Position numbers and translations under genes: made by a program
Source: Sphingomonas sp.
GTDB lineage: Bacteria > Pseudomonadota > Alphaproteobacteria > Sphingomonadales > Sphingomonadaceae
Assembly: GCF_024508665.1 (NCBI RefSeq)
Contig: NZ_JANINP010000007.1
Coordinates: 1,054,001 to 1,118,000 of the forward strand
Direction: 5' to 3'
DNA: 64,000 bases
Shown: positions 17,728 through 26,745 of the stretch, one piece after another
Numbering within the stretch: the first letter of the stretch is position 1
Layout of the letters: every line of letters begins with the position of its first letter
Notes under the pieces: model-generated
What the model saw: only the letters and a program-made list of their open reading frames with translations
Told to the model about the DNA's origin: nothing
The model's database searches: none

Positions 17728-18042
17728 GTGTCGGTCTGGGCGTTCAAGATGCAGCTGAATCCCGGTGCGATCGACGAATATCGTCGGCGTCATGACGAGA
17801 TATGGCCGGAACTATCGGCGCTGCTGACCGAGGCCGGGATCTACGATTATTCGATCTTTCTCGATGAGGATACGCTCACGCTGTTCGCCGTGCTGAAGCT
17901 GCGCGACGACAATGATCGCGATGCGCTGCCAGACCATCCGCTGATGAAGAAGTGGTGGGATTATATGGCGCCGCTGATGGAAGTCGAAGCCGACAACCGG
18001 CCGAAGGAATGGCCGCTTCCGCTGATCTTCCACCATGCGTAG
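17728..18042 (+). CDS. rhaM: L-rhamnose mutarotase
   Basis: 104 residues from GTG 17728, preceded by AGGGAGG; TTG 17725 would leave no spacing. This is a small ferredoxin-like alpha/beta barrel of the RhaM family. Characteristic segments are YRRRHDEIWPEL with the catalytic-region His, GIYDYSIFLDEDTLTLFAVL, and WWDYMAPLME. It interconverts alpha and beta anomers of L-rhamnose, the sugar released from the RG-I backbone. Its stop overlaps the GH35 start by 8 nt, so the two are translationally coupled. No rhamnose isomerase or dehydrogenase gene is in the window. Confidence 0.9.
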   Translation: MSVWAFKMQLNPGAIDEYRRRHDEIWPELSALLTEAGIYDYSIFLDEDTLTLFAVLKLRDDNDRDALPDHPLMKKWWDYMAPLMEVEADNRPKEWPLPLIFHHA

Positions 18043-21000
18043 GATCGTCCGGCTATCGAACGGCCTGAGCGCACTGGCTGGGTTCCTTCTGGCGAGCGCC
18101 GCGCCGGCGCAGACCGCGCGACCGACCGAGAATTTGGGCGCGCCGGTGAAGACGTTCGGTCGCGTGTCCTATGATGCGCGGTCGCTGATGATCGACGGCA
18201 AGCGCAAGGTCATCTGGTCGAGCGAGTTTCACCCGTTTCGCCTGCCCAGTCCCGACCTGTGGCGCGACATCCTGCAAAAGATGAAGGCGAGCGGGTTCAA
18301 CACCGTCGCGCTCTATTTTGACTGGGGCTATCACACCGCGAAACAGGGACAATACGACTTTACCGGCATCCGCGACATCGATCGCGTGCTGACCATGGCG
18401 GAGGAAGAGGGGCTCTACGTCATCGCTCGCCCTGGGCCGTATGTGAATGCCGAATTGTCGCGCGGCGGCTTTCCCGGGTGGCTGGTCAATCAGAAGGCGC
18501 GCGCGCGGACCGACGACCCCGCATATCTCGCGGCGGTCGACGAGTGGATGAGCAGGATCGATGCGATCGTCGCGCGCCACCAGATCAACGGTGACGGCAA
18601 GGGGCATCGCGGGACGATCATCCTCTATCAGATCGAGAACGAGCTGCCGCTGACCACGTCCGCGCAGCGGCGCTACATGGATCACCTCTATGCCAAGGTG
18701 CGCGCCGATGGCGTTACCATCCCGCTGTTCCACAACGATCAGGGGCGCAACGGCTATTGGGTGCCCGAGAGCTCGCCCGTCGCCGATGTGGTTAAGGGGC
18801 CGAACGACCTGTACGCGTTCGACGGCTATCCCGGCGGCACCTGCACCGCGACCGGAAAGGTCACGCGCGGATCGGCCGCGCCCGATTGGGGCTTCTACGG
18901 CGCCGGTGGCGCGAGGGGCGGGGCCTCGGCCTCGCCCGACACGCCCGCCTTCCTCGCCGAATTCGGCGGCGGCTGGTTCGATTATTGGGGTTCGAACGGC
19001 GGCTATGAGTGCAATTCGATCCAACGCGGCAAGCGGTTTCAGCGTGTCTTCTACGGCACCAATCTCGCCAACGGCATCGACATCCAGAGCTTCTATATGG
19101 GCTATGGCGGGACGAGCTGGGGCTGGTTGCCGGCGCCCGTGGTGTTCACCAGCTACGATTACGGCGCGGCCATTTCCGAAGCGCGCGAGCTGCGCGAAAA
19201 GGCCGAGGAATTGAAACAACTCGGCGGCCTGATCGCCGTCGTGCCCGATCTTGCCGGCATGGTCCCGGCCGGGCCGGCGGTTGCCTCTTCGCCCAATATC
19301 CAAGTGTATCACAACAAGAGCCCCGAGAGCGGCGCGCGCTTCCTGCTGGTCACGCATCGGCCTTCGAACGGCCAGACCGACGACCGGTTCACGATCGCCG
19401 CCGATCTGCCCGATGGCCGCTACACCTTCCCACAGGCCGCCCCGATGCGGCTGCACGGGTTCGACGCGAAATGGCTGCTCGCGGGAGTCGATCTGGGCGC
19501 ACAGCGACTGGTCTATTCGACGTCCGAACTGCAATCGTCGATGACGGTCGACGGCGGGGACTTGGTCCTGCTTTATGGCCGGCATGGCGAGGACGGGGAG
19601 ACCGCCCTGCGCTATGCGTCGGCACCCAGGGTCGAAGTGCTTGAGGGACAAGCGACGAGCGTGTTCGACGCCACGAAGGGCGACCTTCGGCTGAACTACG
19701 CCCACGACAGCCGAACCGTGGTCCGCGTGACCGGCGGTGGGCGTCCAGCGCTCACGCTGTTGCTCACTGACGAGGCCGAGGGCGTACGATATTGGCGGCG
19801 GGATACGGCCGCTGGCCCGGTGCTGGTGCGCGGTCCCGCGCTCGTTCGTCGCGCCGATGCCAGCCGCGGCCTGTTGATGCTGACCGGCGATACCAGGGCC
19901 GAGACGCCGCTCGAGCTTTGGGCCCCAGCGGCAATCAAACAAGTGCGCTGGAATGGCGCGGCGGTGGCGCTGAAGTCGGGCACGGTCGGCAACCGCCTCG
20001 CGCTGCGGCCGCTGGCCGGCCCGGCCGATTTCGCGCTTCCCGCGCTGACCGCCTGGCGGATGGCGGCAGGATCGCCCGAAACCGATCCGGCATTCGACGA
20101 TCGCAAGTGGCAATCCGTCGACAGTCGCGGGACGGCGACGATCACCGCCAAGCCCGATGGTCAACCGACCCTGGACATGGACCCGTACGGCTTTCACGAC
20201 GGGGACGTCTGGTATCGCGGCCGTTTCACCGGATCCCCGGAAGCGCAGCAGATCGCCTTGTTCTACGGCGCGGGCGGAGCGGGGATGTTGCAGCTCTTTC
20301 TCGACGGCAAGCTGGTCGGCCAGGACGAACTGGCGAGCGGCCTGCCGCGGCCGATCACCACCGGACTGGCGCGTTTCGCATTGCCCGATGCCGCGCGGGC
20401 GCCTGGCGAGCACGTGCTGTCCGTCATGGTGCGCAACAACGGGCATAATTGGGACCTCGGCGCCGACGAATTGCACAAGGAAGCGCGCGGGCTCGTCTCG
20501 GTCTCGGTCGAGGCACAGGGTGGGCGCAGCTTCGCGGTTCCGGTCGCATGGAAGATCCAGGGCAAGGCGGGCGGCGAGGCGCTGCCGGACCCGGCGCGCG
20601 GACCCGCCAACAATGGCGGCCAATATGGCGAGCGGATGGGCTGGCATCTTCCCGGTTTCGACGACACGAAATGGCTAGCCGCGACGGTCCCCGGGGTAGC
20701 CCCGTCCGCCGGCACCACCTGGTTTCGCACACGCTTCGATCTCGCGGTACCGAAAGGGCAGGACGCAACGATCGCGCTGGCGTTCGGCGACACCGCCACG
20801 CCGCGATCCAAGGCGCGCTATCGCGTACTGATCTTTGTCAATGGCTGGAACATGGGACAGTTCATCGCCCATGTCGGTCCGCAGCGCATATTCGCGATTC
20901 CCGAAGGCATCCTGAATCATCGCGGCAGCAACACGGTCGCGCTGGCCGTCACCTCGGATGGCGCGCCGGGCGATGCGCTGGAGGCGGTCAAGCTGGTGAC

Positions 21001-21088
21001 GTTGCGCAACGTGGCCGGCGGGGTGCCGGTGCGACCGGTACCGGCGCCGGCAAGTCCCGCCGAACTCGATCCGGTCGCCGCGCGATGA
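18035..21088 (+). CDS. Beta-galactosidase family GH35, exported
   Basis: 1017 residues with a signal peptide (about 1-28, ending APAQ). The GH35 TIM barrel covers about 45-380: IWSSEFHPFRLPSPDLWRD, YQIENELP with acid/base Glu203, and FLAEFGGGWFDYWG with nucleophile Glu309. Two jelly-roll type domains follow (about 660-990), as in long bacterial GH35 enzymes. It probably removes galactose from the galactan or arabinogalactan side chains of RG-I in the periplasm. It overlaps the mutarotase gene and is followed by GH105 after 101 nt. Confidence 0.92.
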   Translation: MRRIVRLSNGLSALAGFLLASAAPAQTARPTENLGAPVKTFGRVSYDARSLMIDGKRKVIWSSEFHPFRLPSPDLWRDILQKMKASGFNTVALYFDWGYHTAKQGQYDFTGIRDIDRVLTMAEEEGLYVIARPGPYVNAELSRGGFPGWLVNQKARARTDDPAYLAAVDEWMSRIDAIVARHQINGDGKGHRGTIILYQIENELPLTTSAQRRYMDHLYAKVRADGVTIPLFHNDQGRNGYWVPESSPVADVVKGPNDLYAFDGYPGGTCTATGKVTRGSAAPDWGFYGAGGARGGASASPDTPAFLAEFGGGWFDYWGSNGGYECNSIQRGKRFQRVFYGTNLANGIDIQSFYMGYGGTSWGWLPAPVVFTSYDYGAAISEARELREKAEELKQLGGLIAVVPDLAGMVPAGPAVASSPNIQVYHNKSPESGARFLLVTHRPSNGQTDDRFTIAADLPDGRYTFPQAAPMRLHGFDAKWLLAGVDLGAQRLVYSTSELQSSMTVDGGDLVLLYGRHGEDGETALRYASAPRVEVLEGQATSVFDATKGDLRLNYAHDSRTVVRVTGGGRPALTLLLTDEAEGVRYWRRDTAAGPVLVRGPALVRRADASRGLLMLTGDTRAETPLELWAPAAIKQVRWNGAAVALKSGTVGNRLALRPLAGPADFALPALTAWRMAAGSPETDPAFDDRKWQSVDSRGTATITAKPDGQPTLDMDPYGFHDGDVWYRGRFTGSPEAQQIALFYGAGGAGMLQLFLDGKLVGQDELASGLPRPITTGLARFALPDAARAPGEHVLSVMVRNNGHNWDLGADELHKEARGLVSVSVEAQGGRSFAVPVAWKIQGKAGGEALPDPARGPANNGGQYGERMGWHLPGFDDTKWLAATVPGVAPSAGTTWFRTRFDLAVPKGQDATIALAFGDTATPRSKARYRVLIFVNGWNMGQFIAHVGPQRIFAIPEGILNHRGSNTVALAVTSDGAPGDALEAVKLVTLRNVAGGVPVRPVPAPASPAELDPVAAR

Positions 21089-21189
21089 TCGGCGACGTCC
21101 TAACCCGGCGCCGGCCGTTCCATCGCCTTCATATCGCGGCGCACGGCCAGGCTCTGCCACCCTCGCGCCTCATCAACAGGAGAAATTGA

Positions 21190-22305
21190 TTGGCCGCCGT
21201 TACCCATGACGTGCCGCACGGTGACGTCACGACAGCGATCGATAAGCTGATCGACAATTTGCTTAACATCAAGGACGAGACCGGCGAGTTCCTGCTCCAC
21301 CTCGAGGATGGGCGGGTGATCGACACCAAGGGCTGGGCCGGTTGGGAATGGACCCACGGCGTCGGCCTGTTCGGCCTGTGGCGCCTGTTCGAACAAACCG
21401 GCGACAAGAAAGCGCTGGCGATCATCAAACAATGGTTCGACGATCGCTTTGCCGAAGGCACGCCGACCAAGAACATCAACACCATGGCCCCGTTCCTGAC
21501 GCTGGCCTATCTCTACGAATACGAAGCGGATCCGCGGTACGTCGCCTATCTCGACACCTGGGCCGAATGGCTGATGGCGCCCGACGGGCTGCCCAAGACC
21601 GAGGAAGGCGCGTTCCAGCACCTCGTCTACAATGACGAGAATCCGGGCGAATTGTGGGACGACACCTTGATGATGTCGGTGCTTCCGCTGGCCAAGATCG
21701 GTCTGTTGCTCAACCGTCCTCAATATATCGAGGAGGCGAAGCGCCAGTTTCTCGTCCACATCAAATATCTGTACGACAAGACGACCGGGCTGTGGTTCCA
21801 CGGCTGGAATTTCAACGGCCGGCACAATTTCGCGGAAGCGCTGTGGGCGCGCGGCAATTGTTGGGTGACGATCGCGATTCCCGAGATCATCGAAATCCTC
21901 GATCTGCCGCCGGACGACGCCTTTCGCATCTTCCTGATCGACACGTTGGCGGCGCAGGTCAGGAAATTGGCGGAGACACAGGATGCCGATACCGGCCTGT
22001 GGCACACGCTGATCGTCGATCCCACCAGCTATCTGGAGGCATCGGCCACCGCCGGCTTCGCCTATGGCATTCTGAAAGGGGTGCGTAAGGGCTATCTGCC
22101 ACGCCATTACGAGGCGGTCGGGATCAAGGCGGTAAAGGGCGTCCTCGCCAATATCGACGCGACCGGGGAACTGAAGCAGGTCTCTTTCGGCACGGCGATG
22201 GGCGACACGCAGCAATTCTACAAGGACATCGCGCTGACCTCGATGCCTTATGGTCAAAGCCTGGCGGTGATTGCGCTGGGCGAGTTCCTGCGGACGTACA
22301 TCTGA
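21190..22305 (+). CDS. Unsaturated rhamnogalacturonyl hydrolase (GH105)
   Basis: 371 residues. TTG 21190 is the start: an AGGAG site lies 7 nt upstream and no ATG is near. No signal peptide is visible, so it is cytoplasmic. The (alpha/alpha)6 barrel shows WEWTHGVGLFGLW, NINTMAPFLTLAYLYE, ENPGELWDDTLMMSVLPLAKIG (catalytic-Asp region, Asp157/158) and WFHGWNFNGRHNFAEALWARGNCW, all typical of YteR/YesR-like GH105. The enzyme hydrates and splits the unsaturated galacturonate from disaccharides made by RG lyases, giving rhamnose and a keto-uronate. It fits directly downstream of the PL11 and PL26 activities. Confidence 0.93.
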   Translation: MAAVTHDVPHGDVTTAIDKLIDNLLNIKDETGEFLLHLEDGRVIDTKGWAGWEWTHGVGLFGLWRLFEQTGDKKALAIIKQWFDDRFAEGTPTKNINTMAPFLTLAYLYEYEADPRYVAYLDTWAEWLMAPDGLPKTEEGAFQHLVYNDENPGELWDDTLMMSVLPLAKIGLLLNRPQYIEEAKRQFLVHIKYLYDKTTGLWFHGWNFNGRHNFAEALWARGNCWVTIAIPEIIEILDLPPDDAFRIFLIDTLAAQVRKLAETQDADTGLWHTLIVDPTSYLEASATAGFAYGILKGVRKGYLPRHYEAVGIKAVKGVLANIDATGELKQVSFGTAMGDTQQFYKDIALTSMPYGQSLAVIALGEFLRTYI

Positions 22306-22390
22306 TGATGGCGGTAGTAGAGTTCCGGCGCGGCGACCGCATGGCTTGCCCTCGCTCTGCCGCGTCCCTGGCACCGGGAGCGCGTTGAAG

Positions 22391-23941
22391 ATGACCGGCG
22401 CGCCAATCGCGGAGACCCCGGCAATGCCGCTACGGCCGGTGCGCTGGTACAATTTGCTCTTCTACGGGTCGAACGACATCCTCGGCGCCGGGTCGATGGC
22501 CGTCATCAGCACCTGGATCCTGATCTTTTATACGAGCTTTTGCGGCCTTTCGGCGGCGGAAGCGACGATCATTTTCGGCGTCGCGCGCTTCTTCGATGCC
22601 TTCACCAGCCCGCTGATCGGCCATCTGTCGGACAATCTCGGTCGCACCTGGCTGGGCAGGACGTTCGGCAGGCGGCGGTTCTTCATCCTCGCGGCGATTC
22701 CGCTCCTGCCCTCGTTCGCGCTCATGTGGGTCGCGGGGCAGGGCTTCTGGTATTACCTCATCACCTATGTGCTGTTCGAGATGGTCTATGCGATGGAGAT
22801 CATCCCCTACGAGACTCTCGCCAGCGAGATGGCGACCGATTACCGGATCAAGGCGAAGTTCGCCGGTGCGCGCATCCTGTTGGGGCAATGTTCGGCGATC
22901 GCCGCCGCGTTCCTCCCCGGCCAGCTGATCAATTATCTTGGCCCGGGCTCGCCGCGGACCTTTCTTTACATGGGCATCATCTTCTCGGCGATGTTCATGG
23001 CAGCCGCCGCGCTTCTCTATGCCTTCAGCTGGGAGCGCCACCGGCCGCGAGGGCTCGAGGAAGCGGAAGCCGCTGCGCGGCCGTCACTGGGTGCCGCGTT
23101 CGCGGCGCTCTATCGCAACCTGTTCTCGACCCTTCGCATCCGGGCATTCCGGCTGCATCTCGGCATGTATCTCGGCGGCTATATCAGCCAGGACATCTAC
23201 AATGCGGCGTTCACCTATTTCGTGATCTTCGCCTTGGCGGGTTCGACCACGATCGTCGCCAACTTGGTCGGCGTGACCTATGTCGTCCAGTTGATCGCGG
23301 TGGTGCTGGCGATCAATTTCGCATTGCGGATGTCGCCGTCCGCCGCCTACCGGCTTGCCGCGGCGAGCTTCGCGATCGGCGTCGTCATCTTTCTGGGCAT
23401 GTATTGGGCCGGTTATACCGCGACCTCGGCGCTGTTCTGGTTGCCGGTGGTGTTCGTCGGCCTGGGCCGGGGTGCGCTCAACTACATTCCCTGGGCGACG
23501 TACAATTACATGGCCGACGTCGATGAAATCGTGACCGGCCGACGCCGCGAGGGCGCATTCGCGGGAGTCATGACGTTCGTGCGCAAGATGAGCCAGGCGC
23601 TGGCCGTGATCCTGGTGGGTCAGGTGATGGAGGCGTCCGGTTTCGTGCCGAAGGCCGCGACCCAGAGTCCGCAAACGATCGTCGCGATCGCCGCAGTGCT
23701 GGGAGTGGGGACACTTGTGGTGCTTGCGTTCGGCGTATTGGTCGCCGCGCGCTTCCGCCTCGATCCGCACACCCACGCCATCCTGCTCGACGAAATCGAG
23801 CATTTCCGCGGCGGCGCGCGCAGCCCGACCGATGCGCTGCATGCGAAGGTCGTGGAGGATCTGTCGGGTTGGTCTTATGACAGCCTGTGGGGCAATAATC
23901 GCGTGGCGGGACCGGAGTCCCGAAGAGCGTCTCGACAGTAA
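22391..23941 (+). CDS. GPH-family sugar:cation symporter (MFS)
   Basis: 516 residues from ATG 22391 with GGGAG upstream. About twelve hydrophobic segments are present. The loop DNLGRTWLGRTFGRRRFFILAAIPLL between helices 2 and 4 is the glycoside-pentoside-hexuronide signature, and ARFFDAFTSPLIGHLSDN is the conserved Asp helix. It probably imports the unsaturated disaccharides or sugars made in the periplasm, for processing by the cytoplasmic GH105 just upstream. Substrate is inferred from context. The C-terminal tail (about 455-516) is long and hydrophilic. Confidence 0.88.
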   Translation: MTGAPIAETPAMPLRPVRWYNLLFYGSNDILGAGSMAVISTWILIFYTSFCGLSAAEATIIFGVARFFDAFTSPLIGHLSDNLGRTWLGRTFGRRRFFILAAIPLLPSFALMWVAGQGFWYYLITYVLFEMVYAMEIIPYETLASEMATDYRIKAKFAGARILLGQCSAIAAAFLPGQLINYLGPGSPRTFLYMGIIFSAMFMAAAALLYAFSWERHRPRGLEEAEAAARPSLGAAFAALYRNLFSTLRIRAFRLHLGMYLGGYISQDIYNAAFTYFVIFALAGSTTIVANLVGVTYVVQLIAVVLAINFALRMSPSAAYRLAAASFAIGVVIFLGMYWAGYTATSALFWLPVVFVGLGRGALNYIPWATYNYMADVDEIVTGRRREGAFAGVMTFVRKMSQALAVILVGQVMEASGFVPKAATQSPQTIVAIAAVLGVGTLVVLAFGVLVAARFRLDPHTHAILLDEIEHFRGGARSPTDALHAKVVEDLSGWSYDSLWGNNRVAGPESRRASRQ

Positions 23942-24021
23942 TGCGCTCCATACAATTGGTCGCTACCGTTCCTTTTTTGTAATTCGCGAGGCTCCTTATT
24001 TCCAAGTCACCGTCACCCAGG

Positions 24022-24789
24022 GTGCTGATCTCCGACCAGGCGATCAATGCCGCGCGCGGCATAAGGTCGATCAATATGCCGTCGACCACCAGGATCGCGC
24101 GCGCCATCGCGATGGAAATAATCGGCGGCACCCTGAAACCGGGCGACAGGATTTCGGGTGAAGAGGAAGCGCTCCAGCGTTTCGGCGTATCGCGCACGGT
24201 ATTGCGTGAAGCGATCAAGATCCTCGATGCGAAGGGGTTCGTCACCGCAAAACCCAAGGTCGGCACGAGGGTCCGCGATCGTCACAGCTGGAATTTCCTC
24301 GACCCCGACGTGCTTGCGTGGCGTATTGCCGTCGGGCTCGACCCAGATCTGCTCCAGACGCTTCGCGAGGCGCGCCTTGCCGTGGAGCCGTTCGCTGCCC
24401 GCCTGAGCGCGCAACGGGCATCGATCAGCGATCTCGCCGAGATGGAGGCGAGCGTGCGGTTGATGGACGAGGCGATCGGGAACCGGCAGCTGTTTGCCGA
24501 AGCGGACCTCAAATTTCACCGGGCAGTGACCGCGAGCACGGGCAATTTCATCCTTGGGTCCTTCTCGGCCATCGTCGAGACCGCCCTGGTATGCGCGACC
24601 TTGCTTCTTCCGCTCGAAGACGAGCAGCTGCGCAGCGAAGCGGTGCGCAGGCATGCCGAGTTGTTCCAGGCGATCGTGGACCATGACGGCGACCGCGCCT
24701 TTCAGTTGATGACCGACATGATCGCCTTTGGCGGGGAGGTCGGCGAATTATCGTCCAAACCCAACCGGCCGCGGTCGGGACAATCCTAG
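24022..24789 (+). CDS. GntR-family regulator, FadR subfamily
   Basis: 255 residues from GTG 24022; ATG 24076 is an equally possible start because neither has a strong ribosome site. A winged helix (about 22-90) contains GDRISGEEEALQRFGVSRTVLREAIKIL. An all-helical FCD effector domain (about 105-240) follows, with the metal/ligand His residues (HRAVTASTGN, RRHAELFQAI). The HSWNFLDPDVLAWRI segment is common in regulators that sense hexonates or hexuronates. It is therefore likely to control the RG-I genes in response to a galacturonate- or rhamnose-derived acid. Confidence 0.88.
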   Translation: MLISDQAINAARGIRSINMPSTTRIARAIAMEIIGGTLKPGDRISGEEEALQRFGVSRTVLREAIKILDAKGFVTAKPKVGTRVRDRHSWNFLDPDVLAWRIAVGLDPDLLQTLREARLAVEPFAARLSAQRASISDLAEMEASVRLMDEAIGNRQLFAEADLKFHRAVTASTGNFILGSFSAIVETALVCATLLLPLEDEQLRSEAVRRHAELFQAIVDHDGDRAFQLMTDMIAFGGEVGELSSKPNRPRSGQS

Positions 24790-25011
24790 CATCCGCTTCG
24801 GCAAGGCTGGCACGCTAGGCGAACGATGCCGATCGCTGCGGGGCGATCGCGGTCTGCACGGCCATGTTTCCACCGCGGCGGCCCGCATCGGACGAAGCAG
24901 ACAGCATAATTCGCACTCAAGATCACCATTGCGTTAGATTATGTCTGAGTTAAAAAGAGCGGACCGACTGGGAGAAAGGTCCCAGCGACCCGGTTCCTAG
25001 GGGAGATGGAA

Positions 25012-26562
25012 ATGCGCCTGTTGCTCGCCGCCTTGGCTATTTGCGTTGCCGTGCCTTCGACTGCCTATGCGGTGGGGGATGAGAATGCCGACACGGTGGT
25101 CGTTCATGGCGACCGGCCTGCTCCGAAGTTCGACCGGCATATTTTCGGCCAGTTTGCCGAGCATCTCGGCCACGGCATCTATACCGGAATCTGGGTCGGA
25201 CCGCGCAGCAAGATTCCCAATATCAAGGGCTATCGCAAGGACGTGCTCGAGGCGCTCAAGGCGATTCGCGTGCCCGAGATCCGCTGGCCCGGCGGATGCT
25301 TCGCCGACGAATATCATTGGCGCGACGCCATCGGGCCGCAAGCCAATCGCAAGGTCTCGATCAACACCCATTGGGGCGGGGTCACCGAGGACAATGCGTT
25401 CGGCACGCACGAATTCATGGATTTCTCCGAACTGGTCGGGGCGGACGCCTATGTATCAGGCAATGTCGGCTCGGCGGCCCCGGTGGAGTTGGCCGAGTGG
25501 GTCCAATATATGACCTCTCCGGTCGGATCGACGCTGGCCGACGAACGTGCGGCGAACGGCCGGAAGGAACCCTGGCGGCTTCCCATGGTCGGGCTCGGCA
25601 ACGAACTGTGGGGATGCGGCGGGAGCATGCGCGCCGAATATGCCGCGGACTTGACGCGGCGCTACGGCACCTTCGTGAAGATGCCGGCGGGCCAGCACGT
25701 CATGAAGATCGCCAGCGGCGCCAATTCGGGCGATACCGATTGGACCGACACGATGATGCGCATCGCCGGAAAGAATATCGACGGCATTGGCGTGCATTAT
25801 TACACGGTGCCGAACAGCTGGGAGCATAAGGGAGCGGCAACCGGTTTCGACGAGGACCAATGGGCCCGCACGCTTGCCGCAACCGTCCGGATGGACAAGA
25901 TCATCGCCGAACATGCGGCGATCATGGACAAATATGATCCAAGCAAGCGAGTAGCGTTGCTGGTCGACGAATGGGGGACCTGGTACGATGTCGAGCCGGG
26001 CAGCAATCCCGGCTTCCTGTACCAGCAGAACAGCCTCAGGGATGCGCTCGTCGCCAGCTTGAATTTCGACATCTTCGCGCGCCACACGGATCGTCTGCGC
26101 GGAGCCAACATCGCCCAGATGGTCAATGTGCTCCAGTCACTGCTCCTCACCCAGGGCGACAAGATGGTGAAGACCCCGACCTATTGGGTATTCGACATGT
26201 ACAAGGACTATCAGGATGCGACGGTCTTGCCCGTCGATGTCGATGCGCCGACGTACAGCAAGAACGGGTCTTCGCTGAAAGCCATCAGCGCCAGCGCCGT
26301 TCGCGACGCGGCCGGGGTCGTGCATGTGGGTCTGACCAACGTCGATCCGAACCGCGCCGCAACGGTCCGCGTCAAGCTCGACGGCCTCAACGTCACCCGC
26401 ATGTCCGGCCGCATTTTGACCGCCGCGGCGATGGACGCACACAACACCTTCGGCGCTCCCGACACGGTCAGGCCGGCGCCTTTTGGGGGCGCCACGATCA
26501 ATGGACAGACGTTGAGCGTTTCGCTGCCACCCAAATCGATCGTGATGTTGGATTTGCACTGA
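25012..26562 (+). CDS. Alpha-L-arabinofuranosidase (GH51), secreted
   Basis: 516 residues. ATG 25012 was preferred over 25006 because a GGGGAG site lies 6 nt ahead. The signal peptide ends VPSTAYA, unusual for GH51, which is often cytoplasmic. The barrel has FGQFAEHLGHGIYTGIW, IRWPGGCFADEYHW, GLGNELWGCGG with acid/base Glu198, and LLVDEWGTWYDVE with nucleophile Glu320. A C-terminal beta-domain (about 395-516) completes the family layout. It likely releases arabinose from arabinan side chains of RG-I. The 222-nt upstream region contains an imperfect inverted pair, AGACAGCATAAT (24898-24909) and ATTATGTCT (24938-24946). A strong terminator follows. Confidence 0.93.
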   Translation: MRLLLAALAICVAVPSTAYAVGDENADTVVVHGDRPAPKFDRHIFGQFAEHLGHGIYTGIWVGPRSKIPNIKGYRKDVLEALKAIRVPEIRWPGGCFADEYHWRDAIGPQANRKVSINTHWGGVTEDNAFGTHEFMDFSELVGADAYVSGNVGSAAPVELAEWVQYMTSPVGSTLADERAANGRKEPWRLPMVGLGNELWGCGGSMRAEYAADLTRRYGTFVKMPAGQHVMKIASGANSGDTDWTDTMMRIAGKNIDGIGVHYYTVPNSWEHKGAATGFDEDQWARTLAATVRMDKIIAEHAAIMDKYDPSKRVALLVDEWGTWYDVEPGSNPGFLYQQNSLRDALVASLNFDIFARHTDRLRGANIAQMVNVLQSLLLTQGDKMVKTPTYWVFDMYKDYQDATVLPVDVDAPTYSKNGSSLKAISASAVRDAAGVVHVGLTNVDPNRAATVRVKLDGLNVTRMSGRILTAAAMDAHNTFGAPDTVRPAPFGGATINGQTLSVSLPPKSIVMLDLH

Positions 26563-26604
26563 GCCGGTCCCGGCTGAATTCTGACCTCAACGAAGGGCTA
26601 GGCA

Positions 26605-26638
26605 GAGGCCGTCCCGCTTGGGGCGGCCTCCTCTTTTT
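26605..26638 (+). terminator. Rho-independent terminator closing pectin block
   Basis: GAGGCCGTCCC (26605-26615) pairs with GGGGCGGCCTC (26620-26630) with one T-G wobble and a GCTT loop, followed by CTCTTTTT. It ends the GH51 transcript and marks the boundary with the PQQ block. Confidence 0.9.
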
Positions 26639-26745
26639 CGGCGGTAACGGAGAGCTGTTCGGAATCCGGTTTCGGCAGGATCCTCAACGCGCCACCTGCC
26701 CAAAGTAGGATTGCCACCTGAACAGAGGCGCCCGACAACGCCGGG

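Noticed and set aside
24002..24021. Possible ribosome site for the GntR gene GTG start
   Set aside because: No purine-rich stretch at usual spacing; the start stays uncertain between 24022 and 24076.
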